Shown here piece after piece: positions 19,892 through 28,102 of a stretch of 49,698 nucleotides of DNA (position 1 is its first letter; the number at the start of each line of letters is the position of its first letter). This DNA comes from an uncultured Oceanospirillales bacterium (GTDB lineage Bacteria > Pseudomonadota > Gammaproteobacteria > Pseudomonadales > Endozoicomonadaceae), in contig CAMRBW010000011.1 in assembly GCA_947040555.1 (NCBI GenBank), positions 1-49,698 of the forward strand. The letters run 5' to 3'. Below the pieces are notes generated by a model. That model was given only the letters and a program-made list of their open reading frames with translations. It ran no database searches and was not told the origin of the DNA. The position numbers and the translations under genes are program-made.

Positions 19892-20047
19892 ATGCTGGCA
19901 ACAAAGACCCTTGACGCACCCATTGAGTACGTGAAGAGAAAAAATGAACAACAGCAAACTGAAAATGAACAGTTAGTCCCGAGCAACCTCCCACGGGGCG
20001 AAGCGGGATGTACTTATCAACTTGCCCCTGCTTTTACGCCTAAATAA
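19892..20047 (+). other. Short open frame in the dnaK-grpE interval, doubtful gene
   Basis: A 51-codon plus-strand frame begins MLATKTLDAPIEYVKRKNEQ and continues with a Gln/Glu/Asn-rich stretch. The first half could form a coiled coil like the N-terminus of some transposases; the second half is nondescript. No ribosome site is evident. The stretch 19645-20050 otherwise shows no gene. It may be a relic of a mobile element; I cannot name it. Confidence 0.2.
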
Positions 20048-20050
20048 TGC

Positions 20051-20081
20051 AAAAAAAGCAGCGCACGGGTTTTGCGCCGCT
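20051..20081 (-). terminator. Intrinsic terminator after grpE
   Basis: On the minus strand AGCGGCGCA and TGCGCTGCT pair (nine positions, one G-T) around a seven-base loop, followed by seven T. It starts about 25 bp after the grpE stop, so grpE is transcribed separately from dnaK here. Confidence 0.9.
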
Positions 20082-20105
20082 TTTACATGATCGATTTGTC
20101 TTTTT

Positions 20106-20744
20106 TTAAGGCGCTCTGGAAACCACCACCATGGCCGGACGCACAACCCGCTCATTGAGCACATAACCTTTCTGCACCACATCCATAACCGTATTAGGCT
20201 CCATGTCCGGGTTAGGAACCATGGTGATCGCCTGATGGAAATGGGGATCCAGAGGCTCACCAACAGGGTTCAGCTGAGTGACGCCGTGTCTGGCCAGATT
20301 GTCCAGAAACAGCTTTAGAGTCAGTTCCATGCCCTGACGCATGGGATCTTCAGTGCCTTCACTGATTTTGAGCCCATTCTCCAGACTGTCCACGACCGGC
20401 AGCAGAGATTCAACAAACTTTTCCAGAGCAAACTTGTGAGCCTTTTCCACGTCCAGCTGGGCGCGGCGCTTGGTGTTCTGGGCCTCTGCCATAGCACGCA
20501 AAACGTTCTCTTTGGCTTCAACGAGTTCGTCTTGAGCACGAACAAGTTCGCTCTGAAGAGCGGTGAGTGCGCTTTCTTCCGCAGTCTCTTCCGTCTCTTG
20601 TGCTGCAACTTCTTCTGCAACTTCCTCTGCAACTTCTGCAACAGCCTCTACAACAACTTCTTCGGCAGCCTTTAATGGCTCCTCTGCTGGCACCTCTATC
20701 TGCACCTTAGCCTGATCTTCCGGCTTACTCTTTGCTTCAGTCAT
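20106..20744 (-). CDS. grpE: Nucleotide exchange factor GrpE
   Basis: GrpE releases ADP from DnaK and acts as a thermosensor. It has 212 residues from the ATG at 20744 (MTEAKSKPED), which has AGGAG seven bases upstream; the frame extends eight codons further to 20768. The N-terminal third is unusually acidic and Ala/Val/Glu-rich, with VAEVAEEVAEEVAAQE-type repeats, presumably a disordered tail. The long helix (QSELVRAQDELVEAKENVLR, KRRAQLDVEKAHKFA) and the beta domain (GEPLDPHFHQAI, NTVMDVVQKGYVLNERVVRPA) are typical. A sigma-32 promoter stands upstream. It is divergent from recN. Confidence 0.97.
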   Translation of the reverse strand: MTEAKSKPEDQAKVQIEVPAEEPLKAAEEVVVEAVAEVAEEVAEEVAAQETEETAEESALTALQSELVRAQDELVEAKENVLRAMAEAQNTKRRAQLDVEKAHKFALEKFVESLLPVVDSLENGLKISEGTEDPMRQGMELTLKLFLDNLARHGVTQLNPVGEPLDPHFHQAITMVPNPDMEPNTVMDVVQKGYVLNERVVRPAMVVVSRAP

Positions 20745-20830
20745 CCCGCAACTCCTGTCCGATATCATTCAATTAGGGCGACGGCACCACTCACAAAGAG
20801 GCCCGACCGCACTGTAAAGCTTTGGCGCAT

Positions 20831-20859
20831 ATATTGGGGATAGATCACCAACATTCAAG
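20831..20859 (-). promoter_or_regulatory. Sigma-32 heat-shock promoter of grpE
   Basis: On the minus strand CTTGAAT is followed after 13 bases by CCCCAATAT. Both boxes match the heat-shock consensus closely. It lies about 87 bp upstream of the grpE ATG. Confidence 0.82.
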
Positions 20860-20912
20860 TAACTGAACGGCTTTTTTGCACGCGGGGATTGCAGAGAGAC
20901 CCATTGCCTATT

Positions 20913-20930
20913 ACTGTGCAAAAAAACAGT
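20913..20930 (+). promoter_or_regulatory. LexA (SOS) box of recN
   Basis: ACTGT, eight bases (GCAAAAAA), ACAGT: the CTGT-N8-ACAG LexA pattern with one extra symmetric base pair on each side. It lies 23 bp before the recN ATG (20953). RecN is a classic SOS gene, so DNA-damage induction is expected. Confidence 0.85.
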
Positions 20931-20952
20931 CACGTTGCTCGGTTTGGCACCA

Positions 20953-22662
20953 ATGCTTATCCACTTATCCATCTACAACTTTGCTATTGTCGATCAGCTT
21001 GATCTGGATATTCCCCAGGGCATGACAGTGATCACCGGTGAAACCGGCGCCGGGAAATCCATCATGCTGGATGCACTCTCCCTCGCCATCGGCACCAGGG
21101 CGGATACCGACTGCGTAAGAACCGGCTGCCAGCGCGCCGAGATCCTCGCCACCTTTGATATCCGCCACCTCCCCCAGGCCCGGCAATGGCTCAAGGAGAA
21201 AGAGCTGGATAGCGATGATGAATGTATTTTACGGCGGGTGATCACCCGGGATGGCCGTGGCCGCGGCTATATCAACGGCACACCGTCTCCTCTCAGCCAC
21301 CTGCGCGAGCTGGGTGAGCTGCTGATTGATATCCATGCCCAGCATGAACACCAGTCCCTGCTCCGTTCCAACACCCACCAGCGACTGCTGGATGAATTTT
21401 CCGGCTGCAGCAAACTGACGGCGCAAGTACAGGCCAGCTGGCAGCAGTGGAAGGCCCTTCAGCGTCAGATCAACACCCTGTGCAACGCTAGCCGGGAGCA
21501 GAATGCCCGTGTTCAGCTGCTTCAATATCAGGTGGAAGAGCTGGATCGTCTCTCGTTCCATCAAGGGGAAGTGGAAGCCCTTGAGCAAGAGCAAAAGCAG
21601 TTAGCCCATGCCGAAACCAATCTGCACACCTGCCAACAGGTGCTGGATATCTGCTCCGATGGCGACAACGGCAATATTCTCCACAGCCTGACCCTCTGTC
21701 AGCACCTGCTGGCCGATCTCGACCTTAACCTGCCCGCCCTGCAGGAGATCATCAGCCTGCTGGCCGGCGCTCAAATTCAGGTGGAAGAGGCTGTTGGCGA
21801 GAGCCATCGGTTTGTGGATAACTTCCAGGCCGATCCGGAGCGACTGCACGAGGTCAACGAACGACTCTCCGCCGCTTACTCGCTGGCACGTAAACACTTT
21901 GTGCCTGCCGAAGAGCTCCCTCTCCGCCATGTTGCGCTGCAACAGGATCTGGAAGGGTTACAGTGCAGCGATGAGAAGATCGAAGAGCTGAAACAGCTGC
22001 AAAATAGTGCTGAGCTGTCCTACTTTGAACTGGCAGAAAAACTCAGCGAAAAACGCCTCAAGGGTGCAGCGAAACTCAATAAAGCCGTCACCAAACATAT
22101 TCACGATCTGGGCATGCCGGCGGGGCGGTTTATTGTTGAACTTGTTCACCTGCAGAATCAAGCCCCCCGAAACCTGGGCATGGAAGATATTCGCTTTCTG
22201 GTCAGCACCAACCCCGGCAATCCGCCAAAACCGCTGGATAAGGTTGCCTCAGGGGGGGAACTCTCCCGAATCAGCCTGGCTATTCAGGTAATTACCGCCA
22301 AAACCTCCGGCATCTCCACTTTGGTCTTTGATGAAGTCGATGTGGGGATCGGTGGTGGCACCGCGGAGGTTGTCGGGCGCCTGCTGAAGGAGTTGGGCGG
22401 CCGGGGACAGGTACTCTGTGTCACCCACCAGCCCCAAGTGGCCTCTCAGGGGCATACCCACTTCCATGTACGGAAAAAACTGGGCAAAGACAGCACCAGT
22501 ACCAGCATCACCACCCTGATGGATGAGGAGCGCACTCACGAAGTGGCCCGCATGCTGGGCGGTCTGGAGATGACTGAGCAAACCCTGGCCCATGCCAGAG
22601 AGATGATCTTTCGTTCACAGGGTGATGTACCTGCAATCAAAGAGTCTCCCTGCAGACTGTAA
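20953..22662 (+). CDS. recN: DNA repair protein RecN
   Basis: RecN is an SMC-like ATPase that acts in double-strand break repair. It has 569 residues. Walker A is TGETGAGKS (about 34-42), followed by a long alpha-helical coiled-coil middle. The ABC signature is ASGGELSRISLAIQ and Walker B TLVFDEVDVGIGG. I chose the ATG at 20953 (MLIHLSIYNFAIVDQL), which matches the E. coli N-terminus; the upstream TTG at 20935 lies within a few bases of the LexA box and is unlikely. It is divergent from grpE, as in Pseudomonas, and SOS-regulated by the LexA box. Confidence 0.97.
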   Translation: MLIHLSIYNFAIVDQLDLDIPQGMTVITGETGAGKSIMLDALSLAIGTRADTDCVRTGCQRAEILATFDIRHLPQARQWLKEKELDSDDECILRRVITRDGRGRGYINGTPSPLSHLRELGELLIDIHAQHEHQSLLRSNTHQRLLDEFSGCSKLTAQVQASWQQWKALQRQINTLCNASREQNARVQLLQYQVEELDRLSFHQGEVEALEQEQKQLAHAETNLHTCQQVLDICSDGDNGNILHSLTLCQHLLADLDLNLPALQEIISLLAGAQIQVEEAVGESHRFVDNFQADPERLHEVNERLSAAYSLARKHFVPAEELPLRHVALQQDLEGLQCSDEKIEELKQLQNSAELSYFELAEKLSEKRLKGAAKLNKAVTKHIHDLGMPAGRFIVELVHLQNQAPRNLGMEDIRFLVSTNPGNPPKPLDKVASGGELSRISLAIQVITAKTSGISTLVFDEVDVGIGGGTAEVVGRLLKELGGRGQVLCVTHQPQVASQGHTHFHVRKKLGKDSTSTSITTLMDEERTHEVARMLGGLEMTEQTLAHAREMIFRSQGDVPAIKESPCRL

Positions 22663-22747
22663 GACTGGCTAACAATATTGTCAGGAACATTTCAAACTAT
22701 TGCCTGTCAAAGGTCATGTATATCAATGACTATAAGGCGGGCAATGT

Positions 22748-24070
22748 ATGGAATTTTATAATCGGTTCAGACGACAACTTATTTCAGGCGCAGCAAGTAT
22801 TTTTTCTCTTGCGCTCACCCTATGGCTCAACACTGCCAGTGGCAGCCCTGTGGTGTCGGCCCAGGACACAACCCTACTGGAGCAAGCCTATAACAACTGT
22901 CTCAATAATGCCGAATCGCTCCCGTTTGTCAGCCCTGATATCTCCTCGGAGATGTGTGCCACTATCTATGGCCACATGCTCCCCAACTTCCAGAAGACCC
23001 TTGACAGTAGCTATCAGCTATTTCAGAGTGAGCCAACGATTTTTTTAGACGCCACCCTTGAGCAACTGAAGCATCTCAGTACGCTCTTCGCAACAAACCG
23101 GGAGCAACTGGACCGGCACAATACGCTCGTCGCAACAAACGTTGCGAAAATGAACCATCTCAATACGCTCGTCACAGCACAAGCATCTTTTAACGCTACC
23201 ACCCCTCTGCCAATACTTGATGAACCATCACTGCCTGTGCTCATGAGACATGCAATGGTCCAGGAGCTGCAACTCTTGTATCTGCTTCTCAAAGATCCCT
23301 CCCTAAAGCCTTCACCTGAGCAAATTGATCATATCGTTTCAACAATGGTTGGTATTGCGACGAATTTGGGAGATCAACTCTTTTACTATGATCTGGCAAT
23401 AAAAATAAACAGATCCGAACCAGAAAAAAATACCTACCTGACCTTATTCATGCTGCCAGTGCTCTGGACAGATATTATCCACCTCATTGACACAGACACA
23501 GACACAAGTTTAACAAAAGAACAACGGGATGAACTGGCACCTTACTTTGAGAACATGCTGAATGCGCTCACCCAGGCTACAAGTGGTATTCTTTTGTATC
23601 TGTCAGAGGTGCAAATCGAAATTAATAACATAAACGGCAAGTCCACAATACTCACTCTCAACTCTGCAAATGACCTGTATGGTGATGTGGTCCATCAGTT
23701 CAGCGCCAAGGATTTTCATCCTGTAACGCTAGATTCTTTGACCTTCAAAGATTGGGCACATACGTCGGTTGATGGTCTGACTCCAGAACAGCAAGTGGAG
23801 TATATACGTGATGCTCATCAGTCCGCCCGGACATCGTGGGATAAGATTATCACGCTCTTCCCGCGTCACAATGTCAGTGCCTATGTACAGGCTCTATCAT
23901 TTAACAATACTGTCGAATTACAGAAAAGTGCGTCTATTCAGCTCAGAGTGGGCATAGAAAAAGGGCTCGCCAAGACCCACAGCGATTGGGAAGTGCTATT
24001 CCCCATGGGAGGTATGAACCTTATGGACATCTTTGAAGCGACAGAAGAGCCATCACCTGATCTGGAATAA
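22748..24070 (+). CDS. Secreted or periplasmic protein of unknown function
   Basis: I do not recognise this 440-residue protein. A basic start (YNRFRRQ) and a hydrophobic stretch (GAASIFSLALTLWLNTASG, about 14-32) form a signal peptide, with likely cleavage near residues 30-38. Residues about 105-145 hold a short degenerate repeat (LSTLFATN, NTLVATN, NTLVTAQ), about 14 residues apart, also visible as DNA repeats around TACGCTC. The rest is helical, without transmembrane segments, metal motifs or nucleotide-binding motifs. AAGG stands ten bases before the ATG. It lies between recN and fur, which are neighbours in Pseudomonas, so it is a lineage-specific insertion. It is convergent with fur, with only 12 bp between their stops. 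Confidence 0.75.
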   Translation: MEFYNRFRRQLISGAASIFSLALTLWLNTASGSPVVSAQDTTLLEQAYNNCLNNAESLPFVSPDISSEMCATIYGHMLPNFQKTLDSSYQLFQSEPTIFLDATLEQLKHLSTLFATNREQLDRHNTLVATNVAKMNHLNTLVTAQASFNATTPLPILDEPSLPVLMRHAMVQELQLLYLLLKDPSLKPSPEQIDHIVSTMVGIATNLGDQLFYYDLAIKINRSEPEKNTYLTLFMLPVLWTDIIHLIDTDTDTSLTKEQRDELAPYFENMLNALTQATSGILLYLSEVQIEINNINGKSTILTLNSANDLYGDVVHQFSAKDFHPVTLDSLTFKDWAHTSVDGLTPEQQVEYIRDAHQSARTSWDKIITLFPRHNVSAYVQALSFNNTVELQKSASIQLRVGIEKGLAKTHSDWEVLFPMGGMNLMDIFEATEEPSPDLE

Positions 24071-24082
24071 CTCCAAAAAAGG

Positions 24083-24481
24083 TCACTCTCTTCTCACATA
24101 AAGAACAAGGCTATGATCCACCAACTCATAACCATGTTCTTTAGCAATGGCTCGCTGCAGGCGCTCAATTTCCTGACTACGAAACTCCACAATATGGCCG
24201 GTATCCATACACACCATATGATCGTGGTGCTCTTCCTTCGCCAGTTCAAAAACAGAGTGCCCACCATCAAAGTTATGACGAACCACCAAACCGGCACTTT
24301 CAAACTGGGTGAGAACACGGTAGACCGTTGCCAGACCAACCTCCCCCTCAGCCTCGAGTAGCGCTTTGTAAACATCCTCAGCGCTCATATGGCGATCATT
24401 GGCTTGTTCCAGTATCTCCAGAATCTTTAATCGGGGGACTGTCACCTTCAATCCCGCTTCACGAAGCTCTCTATTTTCCAC
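24083..24481 (-). CDS. fur: Ferric uptake regulator Fur
   Basis: Fur is an iron-sensing dimeric repressor of iron-uptake genes. It has 132 residues. The winged-helix DNA-binding part runs LRKAGLKVT-like (LREAGLKVTVPRLKILEIL, EVGLATVYRVLTQFESAGLV), followed by the metal-binding HHDHMVCMDTGH. The second Cys of the E. coli CxxC is Thr here (CMDT) and the C-terminal cysteines are absent, as in P. aeruginosa Fur, so the structural zinc site is of the Pseudomonas kind. The start is GTG at 24481 with AAGGGA seven bases upstream. It is divergent from bamE, an arrangement shared with Pseudomonas (fur/omlA). The 85-bp divergent gap shows no clear Fur box. Confidence 0.97.
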   Translation of the reverse strand: MENRELREAGLKVTVPRLKILEILEQANDRHMSAEDVYKALLEAEGEVGLATVYRVLTQFESAGLVVRHNFDGGHSVFELAKEEHHDHMVCMDTGHIVEFRSQEIERLQRAIAKEHGYELVDHSLVLYVRRE

Positions 24482-24566
24482 CCACGTATCCCTTTCTAAA
24501 CCCTGGAAGATGTAATAAGCTGGAGATTATCTCATTTCCGTCCAAGATAGTGGAAGTCGGTAGACG

Positions 24567-25022
24567 ATGCAAAAACGCAAAGCAACGTTTGCTCTGGTTC
24601 TTTCAGCAGCTTTTATCGGGGGATGTTCCTGGCTTGCAGACAACAATCCCAAGATGCTGAGTTTCCCAGGTGCCTACAGAATCGATATACAGCAAGGCAA
24701 CGTGATTACTCAGGATATGGCGAATCAGCTACGTCCTGGTATGACACGGGATCAAGTCCGCTTCGTAATGGGCGAACCACTGCTGCGGGATACCTTCGAC
24801 AGCGACCGCTGGGACTACATCTACAGTTTCCAGCCTGGTGGAGATGTGCGCACCCAGCAATCCCTGAGCCTCTTTTTCACGGATGATAAACTCACCCATT
24901 TTGAAGGCGACGTCCGTCCCGGCGGCAATGACAACAGCGTGAATGATCAGATGCGCGCCGCCGCTGACAAAGATGCTCTGGATGCCAAAGCAAAAGCTGA
25001 AGCGCAGTCTCAAACCCCGTAG
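24567..25022 (+). CDS. bamE: Outer-membrane assembly lipoprotein BamE (OmlA/SmpA)
   Basis: BamE is a small lipoprotein of the BAM complex that inserts beta-barrel proteins into the outer membrane. It has 151 residues. A lipoprotein signal peptide ends in the lipobox FIGGC with Cys20. Next comes the SmpA/OmlA domain: [46 protein letters not shown] and [10 protein letters not shown]. The Ala/Lys/Asp-rich C-terminal tail ([17 protein letters not shown]) is longer than in E. coli, as often in Pseudomonas relatives. GGAAG precedes the ATG. It is divergent from fur. Confidence 0.96.
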   Translation: MQKRKATFALVLSAAFIGGCSWLADNNPKMLSFPGAYRIDIQQGNVITQDMANQLRPGMTRDQVRFVMGEPLLRDTFDSDRWDYIYSFQPGGDVRTQQSLSLFFTDDKLTHFEGDVRPGGNDNSVNDQMRAAADKDALDAKAKAEAQSQTP

Positions 25023-25064
25023 AGTCAAACTCCTCCCCGGGGCCGTCAGCTCTGAATACCTGTG

Positions 25065-25097
25065 AACCACTCACACTTACGATGGGTGGTTTTCTTA
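25065..25097 (+). terminator. Probable terminator after bamE
   Basis: AACCACTC and GGGTGGTT pair (one T-G) around an 11-base loop and are followed by TTTCTT. It lies about 45 bp after bamE and reaches the end of the convergent gene at 25095. The stem is of moderate strength. Confidence 0.55.
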
Positions 25098-25859
25098 CTC
25101 CTCTGACGACAGAGATGCCTCGCTGATCATATTTAACACTCCAGCCCGCGTCCCCGTCTGATTGATACGCCGAACACCTTTCGGAGCGGCTTTCAATCTT
25201 TCTAAATCCTGTTTTGACAATCCACTTAAACCTCTTTTGAGGATGGTAGCGTAAGTGTATTCAAGAGCCGCATTCACATCCGGGTTAGCACACGCCTTAA
25301 ACCCAATAGCTATGTTGAGCAAATCTTCCCACTTGTATACCTCCGGATCCCGTTTAACAAGCTCCCTCGCAATATCACCTAACATATGCGCCAGTAAATC
25401 CTTTGTTTTCCATTCGGGACTGGCTGTGATCGCCTCATCAGCATCAAAAGCCAAGGCTGCTGACCGCCATTTCGACAGGCCTCCTGACAGACTACCGGCA
25501 CTCAGCTGACCAACCACATGAGCAGCTGTAACCAAGGTCTCCGGCTCCCAATCACTACAGCTACCTTCAATGTCGAGCTCGCCAAGGATAGTGAACAGCT
25601 TCCTGCGATGTGCGGTCCATTTATCGACTGCCTTACTTTCCATCTCATTTGCTTGATTGGAAAAGAAAATAAATTGCTCAACCATTGCCTTTATATCCGG
25701 GGGTGATAGTTGAACGTCAGGGGTCTGCCCACCCTGGTAGGGTTTGTCCTTATCTGTGTCTACCGGTAAAACATGGAGCCATACAGCAGATTCGCCACCA
25801 GCCTCCACAGAGCCAGAAAAAAAAGACATTAAAAAAAAAGACACTAAAAAAAAGTACAA
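25095..25859 (-). CDS. Exported protein of unknown function, start region out of frame at poly-T tracts
   Basis: I do not recognise this protein. The open frame (254 codons from a TTG at 25859) shows a hydrophobic start ending SFFSGSVEAGGE, then a soluble helical body without known motifs (conserved-looking WEPETLVTAAHVVGQL, WEDLLNIAIGFKACANPDV). The TTG has no ribosome site, and neither has the ATG at 25829. The best start is an ATG at 25896, with GAGGG seven bases upstream, encoding a good signal peptide (MYLKLFPTRLCSFVLFF). It runs in another frame and crosses three T tracts of 8, 9 and 8 bases (25817-25853). Losing one T would join it to the body and give cleavage near SVEA. So the gene may be switched off, phase-variable, or mis-sequenced. 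It is inserted between bamE and rnfH. Confidence 0.6.
   Translation of the reverse strand: MYFFLVSFFLMSFFSGSVEAGGESAVWLHVLPVDTDKDKPYQGGQTPDVQLSPPDIKAMVEQFIFFSNQANEMESKAVDKWTAHRRKLFTILGELDIEGSCSDWEPETLVTAAHVVGQLSAGSLSGGLSKWRSAALAFDADEAITASPEWKTKDLLAHMLGDIARELVKRDPEVYKWEDLLNIAIGFKACANPDVNAALEYTYATILKRGLSGLSKQDLERLKAAPKGVRRINQTGTRAGVLNMISEASLSSEE
25817..25853. repeat. Three homopolymer A/T tracts in a signal-peptide region
   Basis: A-runs of 8 (25817-25824), 9 (25831-25839) and 8 (25846-25853) bases are separated by GACATT and GACACT, so they also form a degenerate tandem repeat of about 14 bp. On the coding (minus) strand they are poly-T. They lie between a well-formed ATG/ribosome site (25896) and the protein body, which are one base out of frame. 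Confidence 0.9.
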
Positions 25860-25972
25860 AACTGCACAATCTGGTCGGAAATAATTTCAGATACATCACC
25901 GTACCCTCATACTACTGAGATACGATTAAAGGCAAATATCACAAATCTGACAACTCTGTTGCCGTATCTAAC

Positions 25973-26281
25973 TCATGACTGAACGTCTGCCAACCTGCTC
26001 TTCTCCGCCCGACGTTTGCGCATCTCTTTCGGATCGATAGTCAAGGGGCGATAAATTTCAACCCGCTCACCACTGTTTAAAATATGCTCTGCGGGATTGA
26101 CGACCATCTTGCCAAAAATACCCATTTTGGCGTCCTGCAAATTGATCTCGGGAAAGTCATCACAGATGCCTGACTTCTCTGCGGCCTGCAACAGCGTCGT
26201 TCCCTCAGGAACAACTAAACTGATAATTTTCTGTCTATCCGGGCGGGCATAAGCTACCTCGACAATAATGTCTGCTGTCAT
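25973..26281 (-). CDS. rnfH: RnfH-family protein (ubiquitin-like fold, UPF0125)
   Basis: This 102-residue protein belongs to the RnfH/YfjF family, with a ubiquitin-like beta-grasp fold. The family usually sits beside ratA; its biochemical role is not settled. Typical stretches are VEVAYARPDRQKIISLVVPEGTTL, GIFGKMVVNPAEHILNSGERVEIYRPL and the basic tail DPKEMRKRRAEK. I chose the ATG at 26281 (MTADIIVEVAYA), with GAGG six bases upstream. The frame extends 14 codons further but overlaps ratA and does not match the family. It starts 11 bp after the ratA stop, so the two are cotranscribed. Confidence 0.95.
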   Translation of the reverse strand: MTADIIVEVAYARPDRQKIISLVVPEGTTLLQAAEKSGICDDFPEINLQDAKMGIFGKMVVNPAEHILNSGERVEIYRPLTIDPKEMRKRRAEKSRLADVQS

Positions 26282-26292
26282 ACCACGCCTCG

Positions 26293-26724
26293 TTAACGAT
26301 AAACCTGATCGGCTCGTGCACAAAACACATCCATCATCTTGGATGCCACCGGTTCAAACACCTTCCCCACTGCTATACCGAGCAAACTGCTCTTCATCTC
26401 AAAAGCGAGATTCAACGACACCTTGCAGGCCTCTTCATTCAAAGCTGTGAATATCCACACACCGGAAAGAGCCTTGAACGGCCCCTCTTTCAGGGCTATA
26501 TCAATACGCTCTCCGGGTACCATGGTATTACGGGTGACAAAAGTGACCAAAACACCACCACGGCTGATATTCAACCGCGCTTCCTGCACCGTTTCTGTTC
26601 GCTCATATATCGTCACACCAGAACACCAGGGGAGAAACTCCCCATAATGTTCAACCTCATTAACAAGGTCGTACATTTTCCGGGCAGAATGCATGACCAG
26701 TGCCGTACGTTCAATTTTTTTCAT
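26293..26724 (-). CDS. ratA: RatA, START-like (polyketide cyclase/lipid transport) protein
   Basis: RatA/YfjG is a 143-residue START-fold protein, reported in E. coli to bind 50S subunits and block 70S formation, and related to mitochondrial Coq10. Visible family features are the start IERTALVMHSARKMYDLVNEVEHYGEFLPWCSG, ARLNISRGGV, and the C-terminal FEMKSSLLGIAVGKVFEPVASKMMDVFCARA. It follows the NSS transporter by ten bases and precedes rnfH by 11. In Pseudomonas it is directly divergent from smpB; here a transporter gene has been inserted between them and provides the upstream end of the operon. Confidence 0.95.
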   Translation of the reverse strand: MKKIERTALVMHSARKMYDLVNEVEHYGEFLPWCSGVTIYERTETVQEARLNISRGGVLVTFVTRNTMVPGERIDIALKEGPFKALSGVWIFTALNEEACKVSLNLAFEMKSSLLGIAVGKVFEPVASKMMDVFCARADQVYR

Positions 26725-26734
26725 TAAATCGTTA

Positions 26735-28102
26735 TCAGTCCGAGATATTGGTAATAAAGATGATCAACACTGCTGCAGGTGCAACAACCCGGCACAAAGC
26801 CCGCCACAGATTGAAGTAGCCGCTGGAAAGATTCATCTCTCTAGCGATATGGGCACGTTTCATAATCCAGCCGGCAAAGATGGCAATCAACAAACCACCA
26901 AGTGGCATGGTGATATTGGCGGTCAGGTAGTCCATGCTTTCAAAGAAGGTCATACCAAATATCTGGTACTCCTCACCAGACCACTCATTGAACGAGAGCA
27001 CCGTACCAATACCAAGCAGCCAGACCATCAGACAATAAACGACAGTTGCTGCCAAACGACTGAGCGGAGTACGTTCAATCACCCAGGCGACAAGAGGTTC
27101 AACCAGGGATATAGCCGAACTCAGTGCAGCCAGCACGACCAGCAGGAAGAACAGACCACCTATTATCTGACCGCCAGGAATAACCGCAAAAACAGAGGTC
27201 AAAGAGACAAACAACAGACCGGGACCGGAGCCAGGCTCCAGGCCGTTCGCAAAAACAAGGGGAAAAATCGCCAGACCGGCAACAAGGGCAATGGTTGTAT
27301 CCAGAACAGCGACGATACCGATCGTACGAGCAATCGAAGCCTTTTTCGGCATATAGGCACCGTAGGCCATAATCGCCCCCATGCCGAGACTCAGGGTAAA
27401 GAATGCATGCCCCATTGCCGAGAGCAGAGCCTCTTCTGTCAGCGCATCAAGATTGAAGGCAAACATAAACTCAACGGCCTGCATAAAGTGCCCGGTTTCG
27501 GTGATGCTGTAGCCCAGCAACAACAGCAGCAGAATAAACAGCGCTGGCATCATAATACGGACACTGCTCTCCAGCCCGTTATGTACCCCCCTGGCAATCA
27601 CAAAGCCGGTCATCGCCATAAATACGCCATGCCAGATCGACATACGAACAGGATCAAGAGCCAACGCTTCGAAGCTTTGCTCAACCTGCTCCGGCAGCAT
27701 CCCCTGAAATACGCCACTGAACATATCCACGGCATAAGCGATTGCCCAACCGGCAATAACGCTGTAGAACGAGAGAATAAGAAACCCGCTGAGGGCACCA
27801 ACCCACCCCACCAGCTCCCACATCCGGCTGACTCCAGCCTCTTTGGCAAGCCCACGCATACTATTGATTGGACTATGGCGACCACGGCGCCCGAGCGCCG
27901 CTTCCGCCATCATGATGGGAATGCCAACCAGCACGATGCACACAAGGTAGGCGATCACAAAAGCACTGCCGCCATTCTCGCCCGTCATATAGGGAAATTT
28001 CCATAAGTTCCCCAACCCTATGGCTGAGCCCGCCGCTGCCAGAACGAATGTCCAGCGATGGGTCCAGGTCTGAGTCGTTGATGTGGTGTTCTGATCGGCC
28101 AT
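26735..28102 (-). CDS. Sodium-dependent transporter of the NSS (neurotransmitter:sodium symporter) family
   Basis: This is a LeuT-fold inner-membrane symporter of 455 residues with about 11-12 hydrophobic helices. The sodium/substrate-binding TM1 is AAAGSAIGLGNLWKFPYMTG, with an unwound GxG, followed by ENGGSAFVIAYLVCIVLVG. Other family segments are SFYSVIAGWAIAY (TM3), FTLSLGMGAIMAYGAYMP (TM6) and AALSSAISLVEPLVAW (TM8). The family takes up amino acids or similar compounds with Na+; the substrate cannot be read from sequence. The ATG is at 28102. It is divergent from smpB and heads a tight operon with ratA and rnfH (gaps of 10 and 11 bp). It is a lineage-specific addition to the smpB-ratA pair. 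Confidence 0.92.
   Translation of the reverse strand: MADQNTTSTTQTWTHRWTFVLAAAGSAIGLGNLWKFPYMTGENGGSAFVIAYLVCIVLVGIPIMMAEAALGRRGRHSPINSMRGLAKEAGVSRMWELVGWVGALSGFLILSFYSVIAGWAIAYAVDMFSGVFQGMLPEQVEQSFEALALDPVRMSIWHGVFMAMTGFVIARGVHNGLESSVRIMMPALFILLLLLLGYSITETGHFMQAVEFMFAFNLDALTEEALLSAMGHAFFTLSLGMGAIMAYGAYMPKKASIARTIGIVAVLDTTIALVAGLAIFPLVFANGLEPGSGPGLLFVSLTSVFAVIPGGQIIGGLFFLLVVLAALSSAISLVEPLVAWVIERTPLSRLAATVVYCLMVWLLGIGTVLSFNEWSGEEYQIFGMTFFESMDYLTANITMPLGGLLIAIFAGWIMKRAHIAREMNLSSGYFNLWRALCRVVAPAAVLIIFITNISD

Noticed and set aside
24482..24566. Fur box in the fur/bamE divergent gap
   Set aside because: GAGATTATCTCATT resembles half a Fur box at best; too few matches to claim autoregulation.
26693..28006. 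A 437-codon plus-strand frame opposite the NSS transporter
   Set aside because: It starts inside the ratA antisense and its translation is Gln/His/Thr-rich without a fold. The membrane transporter on the other strand is clear.
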